A DNA stretch of 40,396 nucleotides, taken from Micromonospora parva. GTDB lineage: Bacteria > Actinomycetota > Actinomycetes > Mycobacteriales > Micromonosporaceae. The notes under the pieces were generated by a model. The model saw only the letters and a program-made list of their open reading frames with translations. It was not told where the DNA came from and searched no databases. Both the position numbers and the translations under genes were made by a program. The DNA lies in contig NZ_JNZS01000043.1 in the NCBI RefSeq assembly GCF_000718515.1, positions 1 through 40,396 of the forward strand, read 5' to 3'. This document shows positions 1 to 8,041 of this stretch, piece by piece. Within the stretch, counting starts at the first letter, position 1. Every line of letters starts with the position of its first letter.

Positions 1-161
1 TGGGGGTAGCTCCTTCGGGGGTAGGAACACCCGAACCGCCAAAGGGGGGAACGGCGGCGGGGTGTGAGCACCTCGTCCGGCGCTGCACAAACAAACGGGA
101 AAAGTCTCAGGGGTCGGCGACTTCACGGGCGCGGGGGCTCGTGGCGCCGGGGTCCAGGTGT

Positions 162-240
162 AACGACCGGGCGGCCGGGGTCATTCCCCGGTGGCCCAAC
201 CTGCCGGCACCCCCATCACAGCGGTGCCTGCGGTCGATCG
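162..240. repeat. Single copy of the ~89-bp repeat (module A)
   Basis: Runs from AACGACCGGGCGGCC to TGCGGTCGATCG and shares GGGGTCATTCC, GGTGGCCCA, GTGCCTGCGGTCGATCG and other stretches with the tandem array at 8508-8810. The copy is in the same orientation as the array. It directly abuts the 78-bp block at 242. Confidence 0.85.
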
Positions 241-241
241 T

Positions 242-319
242 CCCCGGCCCGGCCACGATTCCCGCCTGCGCGTGCGCCCGGCCACCACCCACAAACACCC
301 ACAACCCGACACACCACCC
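242..319. repeat. 78-bp direct repeat, copy 1 (module B)
   Basis: Base-for-base identical to 8870-8947 by my reading, in the same orientation. The right half is a CA-rich tract (CACCCACAAACACCCACAA). Two exact copies 8.6 kb apart imply recent duplication or a mobile or selected element. Function is unknown. Confidence 0.9.
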
Positions 320-360
320 ACACAACCACGGCCCCACGGCACCGAACCGGCCCGCACGCC

Positions 361-441
361 CGTGATCCACTCGGGTTCCCGGAAACCGGGGCATCCGGGA
401 CGCCAGGACACCCCGACTTCATGAAACCCGAGTCGATCACG
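361..441. repeat. 81-bp inverted-repeat (MITE/REP-like) element
   Basis: The ends CGTGATCCACTCGGGTT (361-377) and AACCCGAGTCGATCACG (425-441) are inverted copies matching at 16 of 17 positions. Inner segments also pair (GGGGCATCC near 389-397 against GGACACCCC near 406-415), so the whole unit could fold into one long hairpin. It contains no open frame. No target-site duplication is evident beside it. It resembles a non-autonomous MITE or REP element. Confidence 0.75.
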
Positions 442-562
442 CATCGTCTGACGACCTCGGCTGGCGCATAACCGGACAAACATCGCGGCGAGCAAGGTCG
501 GGTGGGTTCGTCTGCGATAGCGCGATGGGATCAGCCTGAGCGACACCGGCCCGGGTGGGCGT

Positions 563-568
563 TACCCT
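563..568 (+). promoter_or_regulatory. -10 element, leaderless promoter
   Basis: TACCCT is followed by exactly six bases (GACACC) and then the ATG at 575. This is the standard spacing for a leaderless actinobacterial transcript, and no Shine-Dalgarno sequence is present. The -35 is not obvious. Confidence 0.55.
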
Positions 569-574
569 GACACC

Positions 575-916
575 ATGCAGGCCGTCTCCCCCACCGCGAC
601 CGGCGTGGCGTTTCTGGCCCGCCCGGGTCGTCCCGCTGTGGTGGCGCGGACGCTCGCCGAGCTGGCCGGTCCCACTCGGGGTGTGGTGGAGCTGCCGGTG
701 CGGCTGATGTGGAACGCCGAGCGCACCTTCGACCTCGGCGACCCCGACCAGCTGCTCTGGATGTACGAGAACGTGCTTCGCGAGACCACCCGGGCCGAGG
801 ATCTGCGCTCCCTGATCAACGGGCGGACGTTGCGCCGGGTGTGGCGACTGCTCAACCTGCCTCGGGGCGTACGCCAGGCGTGGGAGAGCCGGCACCGCGG
901 CCTGCGTACGGCGTGA
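575..916 (+). CDS. Small conserved hypothetical protein, putative antitoxin-like partner
   Basis: A 113-aa basic protein of unrecognised family. It begins at an ATG placed six bases after a TACCCT -10 box, so the mRNA is probably leaderless. The C-terminal half is rich in Arg and Leu and probably helical, ending in a basic tail. It has no signal peptide or membrane segment. Its stop codon overlaps the GTG start of the nucleotidyltransferase-like gene by four bases (GTGA, 913-916), so the two are translationally coupled. That arrangement, small protein first and AbiEii-like protein second, resembles type IV toxin-antitoxin pairs. The antitoxin role is inferred only from position; I see no AbiEi winged-helix signature. 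Confidence 0.6.
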   Translation: MQAVSPTATGVAFLARPGRPAVVARTLAELAGPTRGVVELPVRLMWNAERTFDLGDPDQLLWMYENVLRETTRAEDLRSLINGRTLRRVWRLLNLPRGVRQAWESRHRGLRTA

Positions 917-1572
917 CCGAACCGCATCTGCACGAGTTCTACCGGGAGGTGGCCCGGGTGGCGCTGTCCGCCGCCGGGCCGTACCGGTTCGTGCTGGGTG
1001 GTGGGGTGGCGTGGGCGGCGCACGGTCTGGTCGCCCGACCGACGGAGGACGTCGACCTCTTCGCGGACGTGGAGGGTGCCGCGGCGGCGGCGTCCGCCGG
1101 GGTGCGCGTGGCTCTGGAGCGGGCCGGGTTCCTCGTCACTGACGCCGACCCGGACAGTGAGCTGGCCGAGCTGTTCGACGGGTACGAGCAGGACATGAAG
1201 GACTTCGTGGTGAGCCGCGACGGACGGCAGATCCGGCTCAGCCTGGCCCGGTTGGACCGCCAGCAGAGCCCGGTGGTGATGGACCTCGGCCCGGTGATGG
1301 ACGTCCGTGACCTGGTGGCGAACAAGATCGCGGCGTTGGTCAACCGGCGGGAGGTTCGCGACTTCATCGACGTGGCCGCGGCTCTCGACCACTATGACGT
1401 TACCGAGCTGTTGGTGCTGGCCCGTCAGGTCGATCCCGCGCTGGACCCGGACGACGTCCGCGCCGCTGGCCGCTACCTGGACCGGCTCTCCGACCAGCGC
1501 TTCGGCCGGTACGGCCTGGGCGCCGCCGAGGTCGCCGAGATTCGACAACGCTTCGCCAGCTGGCCGCGTTAA
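913..1572 (+). CDS. Nucleotidyltransferase AbiEii/AbiGii-toxin-like protein
   Basis: A 219-aa protein starting at GTG 913. It carries the nucleotidyltransferase-fold signature: Gly-Gly-Gly at residues 29-31 followed by TEDVDLF (44-50), with two metal-binding aspartates in DVD. A later helical half contains VANKIAALVNRREVRDFID, typical of the AbiEii/DUF1814 group, where a Lys and Asp pair lies near the active site. Related proteins are toxins that transfer nucleotides to tRNA or other targets, or housekeeping nucleotidyltransferases. It is coupled to the upstream 113-aa gene by a GTGA overlap. The fold call is firm, the toxin role only inferred. It ends before a hairpin shared with the convergent gene. 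Confidence 0.75.
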   Translation: MTEPHLHEFYREVARVALSAAGPYRFVLGGGVAWAAHGLVARPTEDVDLFADVEGAAAAASAGVRVALERAGFLVTDADPDSELAELFDGYEQDMKDFVVSRDGRQIRLSLARLDRQQSPVVMDLGPVMDVRDLVANKIAALVNRREVRDFIDVAAALDHYDVTELLVLARQVDPALDPDDVRAAGRYLDRLSDQRFGRYGLGAAEVAEIRQRFASWPR

Positions 1573-1693
1573 CCCCACGCCCGACCGCACCGCACCATCG
1601 GTGCGCACCACCCGACCACGCCCGATGAGCCGGTTCGCGGGAGCGTGCGGGGCACTGAGCCAGCACGGCCGGTGGCCCCGGCACACCACAGCG

Positions 1694-1724
1694 CCGGGTG
1701 GGCGCCCGCACGACGCCCACCCGG
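1694..1724. terminator. Bidirectional terminator hairpin
   Basis: CCGGGTGGGCG (1694-1704) pairs perfectly with CGCCCACCCGG (1714-1724) around a 9-nt loop. It lies between two convergent genes and can end transcription from both sides. There is no U-tract, as is common in high-GC actinobacteria. Confidence 0.65.
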
Positions 1725-1732
1725 GTGGGTCA

Positions 1733-2635
1733 TCACTTGGTCGGTCGACCGCCGGTGACGCCCAGGATCTCGCCGGTGACGTAGCTCGACTCCTGCGAGG
1801 CGAAGAAGACGTACGCGGGTGCCAGCTCGGCCGGCTGCCCGGGGCGTCCCTCGGGGGTGTCGGTGCCGAACTGTTCCACCTTCTCCTTCGGCATGGTGGC
1901 CGGGATCAGCGGCGTCCACACCGGACCGGGAGCGACAGCGTTGACCCGGATGCCCTGCTCGGCCAGGTCGGCGGCGAGGGCCTTGGTGAAGTCGGCGATC
2001 CCCGCCTTCGTGGTGGCGTAGTCCAGCAACTGCGGCGACGGGTCGAACGCCTGGATCGACGACGTGTTGATGATCGCCGCCCCTTCGGCCAGGTGCGGGA
2101 TGGCGGCCTTGCAGAGCCAGAACATCGCGTACAGGTTGGTCTTGAACACCCGGTCGAACTGCTCGGTGCTGATCCCGAGGATGCCCTTGTCCTGCGACAT
2201 CTGGTACGCCGCGTTGTTGACCAGGATGTCGAGGCCACCCAGGTCCCGCACCGCCCGGTCGACCAGTTCCTGGCAGTGCGCCTCGTCGGTGATGTCGCCA
2301 CGTACCGCGATGCCTCGGCGCCCGGCGGCCTCGATCAGCCGGACGGTCTCCCGGGCGTCGGCGTCCTCCTCCTCGCCAAGGTAGGAGATGAGGACGTCCG
2401 CGCCCTCCCGGGCGAAGGCGATCGCGACCGCCCGGCCGATCCCGGAGTCACCGCCGGTGATCAGTGCCCGCTTGCCGTCGAGTTTGCCGCTGCCCCGGTA
2501 CGACTCCTCCCCGTGGTCCGGCTTGGGGGTCATCTCCGCGGTCGCGCCCGGCGCCGACTGCTGCTGTGCGGGTTGGCCGGACTGCTGGCCGTACTGGCTG
2601 GTCGGGTCCTGCTGGGTGTGCTGGTCCTCGCTCAC
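1733..2635 (-). CDS. Short-chain dehydrogenase/reductase (general stress protein 39-like)
   Basis: Classical NAD(P)-dependent SDR, 300 aa from the GTG at 2635. That start is preferred to the ATG at 2644 because GAGGAG would sit one base from that ATG but nine bases from the GTG. The first ~50 residues are Gln/Pro-rich and probably disordered. The Rossmann fold follows with TGGDSGIG (60-67), NNAA (140-143), catalytic Ser in NTSS (~192) and YATTK (Tyr206, Lys210). The Gln-rich leader and DSGIG variant match the YdaD/GSP39 and YghA subgroup, stress-linked aldehyde or sugar reductases. Substrate is unknown. It appears monocistronic and converges on the nucleotidyltransferase gene. Confidence 0.88.
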   Translation of the reverse strand: MSEDQHTQQDPTSQYGQQSGQPAQQQSAPGATAEMTPKPDHGEESYRGSGKLDGKRALITGGDSGIGRAVAIAFAREGADVLISYLGEEEDADARETVRLIEAAGRRGIAVRGDITDEAHCQELVDRAVRDLGGLDILVNNAAYQMSQDKGILGISTEQFDRVFKTNLYAMFWLCKAAIPHLAEGAAIINTSSIQAFDPSPQLLDYATTKAGIADFTKALAADLAEQGIRVNAVAPGPVWTPLIPATMPKEKVEQFGTDTPEGRPGQPAELAPAYVFFASQESSYVTGEILGVTGGRPTK

Positions 2636-2822
2636 TGCTGCCATCTCCTCGTCGCGCGCGGGAGGTGGGGCTCTCCCGCGAATGTCGTCGTGATGGCCCT
2701 ACCCTGCGTCGGCCTGCGGAAACCGTTGCAGCTGTCGGGGCTGGCGTGGCGGGAGTGTCAGCTGCTGGTTATGGTGCGCAAGGCGCTCACGAGGCGCGTC
2801 CACCCCCATGGAAAGGCACGTC

Positions 2823-4613
2823 ATGACCTCTGGATCCGGCCCGTCGCGCCGCCAGGTGCTCGTCGCCGCGGCGGCGGCGGCGACCACCCCGCTGATCGCC
2901 GCCGCGCCCGCGCAGGCGGCCGGCCCGGCCCGGCCGCGCACCTGGGACCTCACCCTCCTGGGCACGTCGGACACGCACGGCAACGTCTACAACTGGGATT
3001 ACTACCGCGACGCCGAGTACGACGACAGCAAGCAGAACGACATCGGTGTTGCGAAGCTGGCGACCCTGATCAACCAGATCCGTCGGGAGCGGCGCGGCAA
3101 GGCGACGCTCGTGCTCGACGCCGGCGACACGATTCAGGGCACGCCCCTCGCGACGTACTACGCCAAGCAGGAGCCGATCACCGCCACCGGGGAGAAGCAC
3201 CCGATGGCCCGGGCGATGAACGTCATCGACTACGACGCGGTGACCCTGGGCAACCACGAGTTCAACTACGGTCTGCCGCTGCTGGACCTGTGGATCCGCC
3301 AGCTCGGCTTCCCCGCGCTCGCCGCGAACGCCGTCAACGCGAAGACCGGCAAGCCGTCCTTCCTGCCGTACGTCATCAAGAAGGTCTCCCTCGGTTTCGC
3401 CGCGCCGACCCTGCGCGTCGGCATCCTGGGGCTGACCAACCCCGGCGTGGCCATCTGGGACAAGGGCAACGTCGAGGGCAAGCTGCGCTTCGACGACATG
3501 ATCGCGACCGCCGCGAAGTGGGTGCCGATCATGCGGGCCCGCGGCGCGGACCTGGTGCTGATCTCCGCGCACGGCGGTGACAGCGGCACCTCCAGCTACG
3601 GCCCGGAGCTGCCGAACGAGAACCCGGTGGCGCTGATCGCCCAGCAGGTGCCGGGAATCGACGCGATCCTCTTCGGCCACGCGCACAACGAGGTGGTCGA
3701 GCGGTTCGTCACCAACGAGCGGACCGGCGCGCAGGTGCTGCTCTCCGAGCCGTCGAAGTGGGGCCAGCGGCTCACCCGCATGGACTTCACCCTGGCCCGC
3801 GAGCGTGGTCGGTGGACGATCACCAAGAAGGCCGCCACCATGCTGAACACCAACACGGTGGTCGAGGACCCGAAGGTGCTCGCGGCCGTGCGGGCCCAAC
3901 ACCAGAAGACCATCGCGTACGTCAACCAGGTGGTCGCGCAGTCGACGGTGGAGCTGTCGGCGGCCGAGTCGCGGTACAAGGACACGCCCATCCTGGACTT
4001 CATCAACCACGTGCAGACCGAGGTGGTCGGCGCGGCGCTGGCCGGCACCGCGTACGCGGACCTGCCGGTGCTGTCGATCGCGGCGCCGTTCAGCCGCACG
4101 GCCGTCTTCCCCGCCGGCGACGTCAAGATTCGCGACGTGGCCGGCCTGTACGTGTACGACAACACCCTCGAGGCGGTGGTGCTCAGCGGGGCCGAGGTGC
4201 GCGCGTACCTGGAGTACTCGGCGAAGTACTTCCGCACCCTGGCGCCGGGCGCGCCGGTCGACCCGGAGCAGATCAGTGACCCGGCCGTGCCGGACTACAA
4301 CTACGACGTCTTCTCCGGCGTCGACTACGACATCGACATCTCCAAGCCGGTCGGGCAGCGCATCACCCGCCTGGTGCTGGCCGGCACCGACACGCCGGTG
4401 GCCGACAACGCCCAGTTCGTGGTGGCGGTGAACAACTACCGGCGCAGCGGCGGCGGCAACTTCCCCGGCATCGTGAAGACCCAGGTCTACAACGCGCAGC
4501 AGGAGATCCGCCAGCTGCTCATCGACTGGGCGCAGGCCAAGGGGACGATCGACCCGGCCGACTTCTTCCAGCCCAACTGGCGGCTGGTACGCGAGGGCGT
4601 GCCGGTCTTCTGA
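2823..4613 (+). CDS. Tat-exported bifunctional metallophosphatase/5'-nucleotidase
   Basis: A 596-aa protein from ATG 2823, six bases after GGAAAGG; an in-frame ATG at 2808 overlaps this site. Residues 1-33 form a twin-arginine signal (SRRQVLV, then Ala-rich, APAQAA). The calcineurin-like domain shows DTH (50-52), GDTIQGT (101-107), GNHE (143-146), SAHGGD (248-253) and GHAH (285-288), the two-metal site of UshA-type 5'-nucleotidases. The C-terminal half is the 5'-nucleotidase substrate domain, including NNYRRSGGGNFPG. It probably dephosphorylates extracellular nucleotides for phosphate and nucleoside uptake. There is no C-terminal anchor, so it is likely secreted. TATGGT at 2770-2775 is a possible -10. 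Confidence 0.93.
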   Translation: MTSGSGPSRRQVLVAAAAAATTPLIAAAPAQAAGPARPRTWDLTLLGTSDTHGNVYNWDYYRDAEYDDSKQNDIGVAKLATLINQIRRERRGKATLVLDAGDTIQGTPLATYYAKQEPITATGEKHPMARAMNVIDYDAVTLGNHEFNYGLPLLDLWIRQLGFPALAANAVNAKTGKPSFLPYVIKKVSLGFAAPTLRVGILGLTNPGVAIWDKGNVEGKLRFDDMIATAAKWVPIMRARGADLVLISAHGGDSGTSSYGPELPNENPVALIAQQVPGIDAILFGHAHNEVVERFVTNERTGAQVLLSEPSKWGQRLTRMDFTLARERGRWTITKKAATMLNTNTVVEDPKVLAAVRAQHQKTIAYVNQVVAQSTVELSAAESRYKDTPILDFINHVQTEVVGAALAGTAYADLPVLSIAAPFSRTAVFPAGDVKIRDVAGLYVYDNTLEAVVLSGAEVRAYLEYSAKYFRTLAPGAPVDPEQISDPAVPDYNYDVFSGVDYDIDISKPVGQRITRLVLAGTDTPVADNAQFVVAVNNYRRSGGGNFPGIVKTQVYNAQQEIRQLLIDWAQAKGTIDPADFFQPNWRLVREGVPVF

Positions 4614-4629
4614 CCTCAGCGCAGCATCG

Positions 4630-4661
4630 ACGGGCCGTGGGTGGCGACACCCGCGGCCCGT
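4630..4661 (+). terminator. Terminator hairpin after the nucleotidase gene
   Basis: ACGGGCCGTGGGT (4630-4642) pairs with ACCCGCGGCCCGT (4649-4661), 13 pairs with one G-U, around a 6-nt loop. It lies 16 bases after the stop codon and also just beyond the 3' end of the convergent small gene. Confidence 0.7.
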
Positions 4662-4670
4662 TGTGCGTTG

Positions 4671-4850
4671 TCAGCCGGCGTGGCGCAGGTCCCAGTGGAC
4701 CGGGTCGTCCCACACGTCGGGCCGATCGCTTCGTGACTCGGTTTCGGTCAGCTCGACCCGCTGATCGGGGCGGGCGGCGAGCGGCAACTGCCCGAACCGT
4801 ACGTGGCGCAGGAACGCGTACTCGTCGTCGGTGAACGGCTGCTCGGTCAT
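4671..4850 (-). CDS. Small hypothetical protein (59 aa)
   Basis: A 59-aa acidic protein starting at ATG 4850, preceded by a strong AGGAGG six bases upstream, which is the main reason to call it real. It has an acidic, aromatic tail (PDVWDDPVHWDLRHAG) and no membrane segment or recognisable domain. It lies 82 bases downstream of the flavoprotein gene on the same strand and might be cotranscribed with it. No function can be assigned. Confidence 0.65.
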   Translation of the reverse strand: MTEQPFTDDEYAFLRHVRFGQLPLAARPDQRVELTETESRSDRPDVWDDPVHWDLRHAG

Positions 4851-4932
4851 CGGCACCTCCTGACTCCCCTGCGATTGTCCGACGCCCAGCCCGTTGGACA
4901 CCAGTGGCGGGGCGCACGTCGCATAGGGCATC

Positions 4933-6090
4933 CTAGGATCCTGGGTGAATAGCGGGTGCCCGGCGGGGGGCGGGTAACCGATCCAGCACCGCGAGGGCTG
5001 CCCGGATGGGGCGGCGGCGCAGCATCTCGTCGAAGCTCGCCCGACCCTGGCAGAACTGCACGAACATCCGCCAGCCCGGCGGGGTCGCCAACAGGGCGTG
5101 GAACACATCCGGGCGGCGGGTGAACACGTCGAGCAGCCGGAACCCCGCCCGCATCTCCGGCAGCAGACGCTCGGCCACCGCCCGCTCGTACCCCGCCAGA
5201 TCACCGCCCGCGACCGCCGCCCCGGCCAACGCACCGGACCGCAACGCGAAGCTGATGCCCTCCCGGCTCCACGGCTCCAACAGCCCCGCCGCGTCCCCCA
5301 CGACCAGCACCCGGCCGTTGCGCAACGGTGAATCCTCCGCACGGCACCGGGTCAGGTGACCGGAGTCGTGCTCCGCCGGCAACCCGGTCAGACCCAACCG
5401 GTCGACGAACCGCCGCAGGTATTCACGGGTCCCCTCCCCCGCGCCGCGACCGGCGATCACACCGACGGTCAGCCGGTCACCCTTGGGAAAGACCCAGGCG
5501 TACGAGCCCGGCATGGCACCCCAGTCCAGCAGCAGCCGACCCCGCCACCGCTCCTGCTCGACGGGCGGCACTGGAAGCTCCACCTCCAGACCCAGATCCA
5601 CCTGCTGGTACCGAACCCCGACATGCCGGCCGGTCACCCCCGACGAGCCGTCCGCCCCGATCACGGCACGAGCCGCGATCGTCGTACCGTCGGCCAGCCG
5701 CAGGCGTACCCCATCAGGGTCCTGCTCGATAGCGCGGACCGCGACCCGCTCCCGCATCTCGGCCCCGGCGGCGACCGCCGCGGCCCGCAGCCGGTCGTCG
5801 AACTCCTCGCGGCGCACCATCGTCACCACCGGACTGTCGTTGCGGCGAGTGAACTCCCGTCCGCCGTCGCGGGTGAACGTCACCCGGTCCACCCGGTCGT
5901 GCGCGGGCACCTCGATCCGACCCTCGACGGCCGCCAGCGAGGTGCCGATCAGACCACCACCGCAGGTCTTGTACCGCGGGTGCGCGGCCCGCTCGACAAC
6001 AAGTGTGGAAACGCCCGCACGGGCGGCGGCGTGCGCCGCGGACAGCCCGGCGGGGCCAGCGCCGACAACGACGAGGTCCCAAACGATCAC
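4933..6090 (-). CDS. Geranylgeranyl-reductase-family FAD-dependent oxidoreductase
   Basis: A 385-aa flavoprotein. The N-terminus has the dinucleotide motif VVGAGPAG (8-15), then an Arg-rich FAD contact (VERAAHPRYKTCGGG) and later VLVVGDAAGLLEPWSREGI, the GD motif that binds FAD. This layout is the geranylgeranyl reductase/GlcNAc-type (p-hydroxybenzoate hydroxylase fold) group that reduces isoprenoid double bonds in menaquinone, lipids or carotenoids. The substrate cannot be told from sequence. The GTG start at 6090 lies six bases after TAGGCT on the minus strand and has no ribosome-binding site, suggesting a leaderless mRNA. No isoprenoid genes are adjacent. Confidence 0.85.
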   Translation of the reverse strand: MIVWDLVVVGAGPAGLSAAHAAARAGVSTLVVERAAHPRYKTCGGGLIGTSLAAVEGRIEVPAHDRVDRVTFTRDGGREFTRRNDSPVVTMVRREEFDDRLRAAAVAAGAEMRERVAVRAIEQDPDGVRLRLADGTTIAARAVIGADGSSGVTGRHVGVRYQQVDLGLEVELPVPPVEQERWRGRLLLDWGAMPGSYAWVFPKGDRLTVGVIAGRGAGEGTREYLRRFVDRLGLTGLPAEHDSGHLTRCRAEDSPLRNGRVLVVGDAAGLLEPWSREGISFALRSGALAGAAVAGGDLAGYERAVAERLLPEMRAGFRLLDVFTRRPDVFHALLATPPGWRMFVQFCQGRASFDEMLRRRPIRAALAVLDRLPAPRRAPAIHPGS

Positions 6091-6096
6091 GGAAGC

Positions 6097-6102
6097 AGCC
6101 TA
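6097..6102 (-). promoter_or_regulatory. -10 element, leaderless promoter
   Basis: TAGGCT on the minus strand, then six bases (GCTTCC), then the GTG start of the flavoprotein gene at 6090. Spacing and absence of a Shine-Dalgarno sequence fit a leaderless transcript. Confidence 0.5.
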
Positions 6103-6237
6103 GGGCACCACCGACGCGCGACCGGCCGACCCGCCCGCCGTCGCGACCGCCCGATCGGGTGCGCATCTTCGGTCACCGAGGGGGTAACCGGCGCACGGCA
6201 ACCGCCACCGCAGTGGCGGCCGAGCGAAGGAGGAACC

Positions 6238-6474
6238 ATGCAGCAGGTGCCACTGTCGGAGGCCGAGCAACGGGTGTACCAGGCGGTCACCACCCTTGAG
6301 GCACGCGGGCAGGTGCCCTACCCGGACCTGATCGCCGAGGAATCCGGACTCACCGAGGAACAGGTGAGCAGCCCCCTGCACCTGCTCACCGAGAAGGGCC
6401 TGCTGCACCGCGAGGACTCACCGATGGCCGGCCTCGACTTCGGCCCCCGGTTCTGCGCCCGCCAGATGGCGTGA
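6238..6474 (+). CDS. Small winged-helix DNA-binding protein
   Basis: A 78-aa protein with an excellent ribosome-binding site (GAAGGAGG) six bases before ATG 6238. Residues ~5-58 read as a winged helix: LSEAEQRVYQAV as helix 1, then YPDLIAEESGLTEEQVSSPLHLLTEKGL as a helix-turn-helix and recognition helix, followed by a short wing with FGPRF. It resembles isolated MarR/IclR-like HTH domains with no effector domain. It may regulate the exporter gene that starts about 60-85 bases downstream on the same strand, or be a nucleoid-type protein. Target unknown. Confidence 0.75.
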   Translation: MQQVPLSEAEQRVYQAVTTLEARGQVPYPDLIAEESGLTEEQVSSPLHLLTEKGLLHREDSPMAGLDFGPRFCARQMA

Positions 6475-6559
6475 CCCACGGAACCAGCCGGCACGGTTCG
6501 CCCCCCGCCGACCCGGGTAGCGGTCAACCATGCGTGACCAAGGGCCGACGGGGGGCACG

Positions 6560-7999
6560 ATGAACGCGGCGCAGCCGCCGCAGCCGGTCACCCCGGCCGA
6601 GAACCGACGACGCTGGCAGGCCGTCGGCGTCGGACTCGTCGCCGCGTTCATGACCCTGCTCGACGTGAGCATCGTCAACGTCGCGGTGCCGTCCATCGAC
6701 CGGGCGTTGCACGCCTCACCGAGCGACCTGCAGTGGGTTCTCTCCGGGTACGCGCTCACCTTCGGCCTGGCGCTGGTGCCCGCCGGCCGCTTCGGCGACG
6801 CCCGCGGGCGGCGCAACGCGTTCGTCTTCGGCATCGCGCTGTTCACCATCACCAGCGCGCTCGCCGGCCTCGCCACCTCCCCCACCTGGCTGGTCATCAC
6901 CCGACTGCTGCAGGGCGCCGCGGCCGGCGTCGTCAACCCGCAGGTCATCGGGCTGATCCAGCAGCTGTTCCGGGGGCCCGAACGCGCCCGCCCGTTCGGG
7001 CTGCTCGGCGCCACCATCGGCATCTCCACCGCCGTCGGGCCGCTACTCGGCGGGTTGCTCATCGCCGTCGGCGGCGAGGAGCACGGCTGGCGCTGGGTCT
7101 TCTTCGTCAACGTGCCCGTCGGTGTTCTCGCGGTGATCCTCGGCTGGCGGTTGCTGCCCGGTCGGCCCACCGGTCAACCCGGCTGGCGTCGACTCGACCC
7201 CGTCGGCGTCCTGCTGCTCGGCATCGGCGTGGTGCTGGTCCTGCTGCCACTGGTGCAGGAACAGCAGTGGCGCACCCCCTGGAAGTGGGCGCTCATCCCG
7301 GCCGGCCTGGCGGTGCTGGTCGCCTTCGGGCTCTGGGAACGACGGTACGCGCGCCGCAACCAACCCCTGTTCGACCTTCGACTGTTCAACCTCCAGTCGT
7401 ACACCCTGGGCTCGATCCTGGCGCTCGTCTACTTCGGCGGGTTCACCGCGATCTTCTTCATCTTCACCCTGTTCCTGCAGATGGGTCTCGGCTACAGCGC
7501 CCTCGTCGCCGGCCTGGCCATCACCCCCTTCGCCCTGGGTTCGGCCGCCGCCGCCGTACTCGGTGGCCGCATCGTCAACCGCTTCGGCCGACCACTGGTC
7601 GCCATCGGCCTGCTCACCGTGGTGGTCGGGCTGGCCGCGACGGTCATCGCGCTGCACCTCGCACCGCACGCCCCGGCACCGTGGGTCACCGCCGGCCCGC
7701 TGCTCGTCGCCGGCATCGGCAGCGGACTCGTGATCGCCCCCAACCAGACGATCACCCTCTCCGAAGTGCCGGTAGATCAGGCGGGCAGCGGCGCGGGCAT
7801 GCTCCAGACCGGTCAGCGGATCGGCGCGGCGGCCGGCATCGCCGCCGTCGGCTCACTGTTCTTCTCGTCGTTGGCCGACAGCCGCGGCGACTGGACCACC
7901 GCCTTCGAACAGTCCCTCATGCTGGCTACCGGCATCATCGTGCTCGCGCTGATCGCCGCGCTGATCGACATCTGGCGCAACCACAACCACAAGAACTGA
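6560..7999 (+). CDS. DHA2-family MFS drug exporter
   Basis: A 479-aa (489 with the alternative start) membrane protein of the EmrB/QacA type, expected to have 14 transmembrane helices and to export drugs by proton antiport. Diagnostic parts are LDVSIVNVAVPSI in helix 1, LQWVLSGYALTFG, the loop motif GRFGDARGRR (motif A), and LLQGAAAGVVNPQ. ATG 6560 follows GGGGGG by four bases. ATG 6530 is a real alternative because TAGCGG lies six bases before it, as in a leaderless promoter. It follows the winged-helix gene, which could be its regulator. The drug is unknown. Confidence 0.9.
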   Translation: MNAAQPPQPVTPAENRRRWQAVGVGLVAAFMTLLDVSIVNVAVPSIDRALHASPSDLQWVLSGYALTFGLALVPAGRFGDARGRRNAFVFGIALFTITSALAGLATSPTWLVITRLLQGAAAGVVNPQVIGLIQQLFRGPERARPFGLLGATIGISTAVGPLLGGLLIAVGGEEHGWRWVFFVNVPVGVLAVILGWRLLPGRPTGQPGWRRLDPVGVLLLGIGVVLVLLPLVQEQQWRTPWKWALIPAGLAVLVAFGLWERRYARRNQPLFDLRLFNLQSYTLGSILALVYFGGFTAIFFIFTLFLQMGLGYSALVAGLAITPFALGSAAAAVLGGRIVNRFGRPLVAIGLLTVVVGLAATVIALHLAPHAPAPWVTAGPLLVAGIGSGLVIAPNQTITLSEVPVDQAGSGAGMLQTGQRIGAAAGIAAVGSLFFSSLADSRGDWTTAFEQSLMLATGIIVLALIAALIDIWRNHNHKN

Positions 8000-8041
8000 C
8001 CGGGGTACGCCGCTGGCCCGGTGGTGCGGGTGTGCTGGTGG

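Larger units (their letters stand above)
1..574. other. Gene-free region with clustered repeats
   Basis: No convincing gene lies here. Open frames exist on both strands but lack ribosome-binding sites and run through repeats that recur elsewhere in the window. From left to right the region holds unique sequence, one copy of the ~89-bp repeat (162-240), a 78-bp block identical to 8870-8947 (242-319), an 81-bp inverted-repeat element (361-441), and the promoter of the next gene (563-568). Confidence 0.7.

Noticed and set aside
107..394. Minus-strand open frame with a peptide also encoded near 8696-8983 (WVFVGGGRAHAQAGIVAGPG)
   Set aside because: The shared peptide comes from the 78-bp repeat and adjoining repeat read in the same frame; there is no ribosome-binding site and the rest differs, so it is not a protein family.
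1307..3580. Plus-strand open frame of 757 codons
   Set aside because: It crosses the nucleotidyltransferase, the antisense of the dehydrogenase and part of the nucleotidase, with no domain of its own.
6172..6189. GTCACC and GTAACC direct repeat before the winged-helix gene, resembling MtrA boxes
   Set aside because: The spacer is six bases rather than the five I would expect, and there is no other support.
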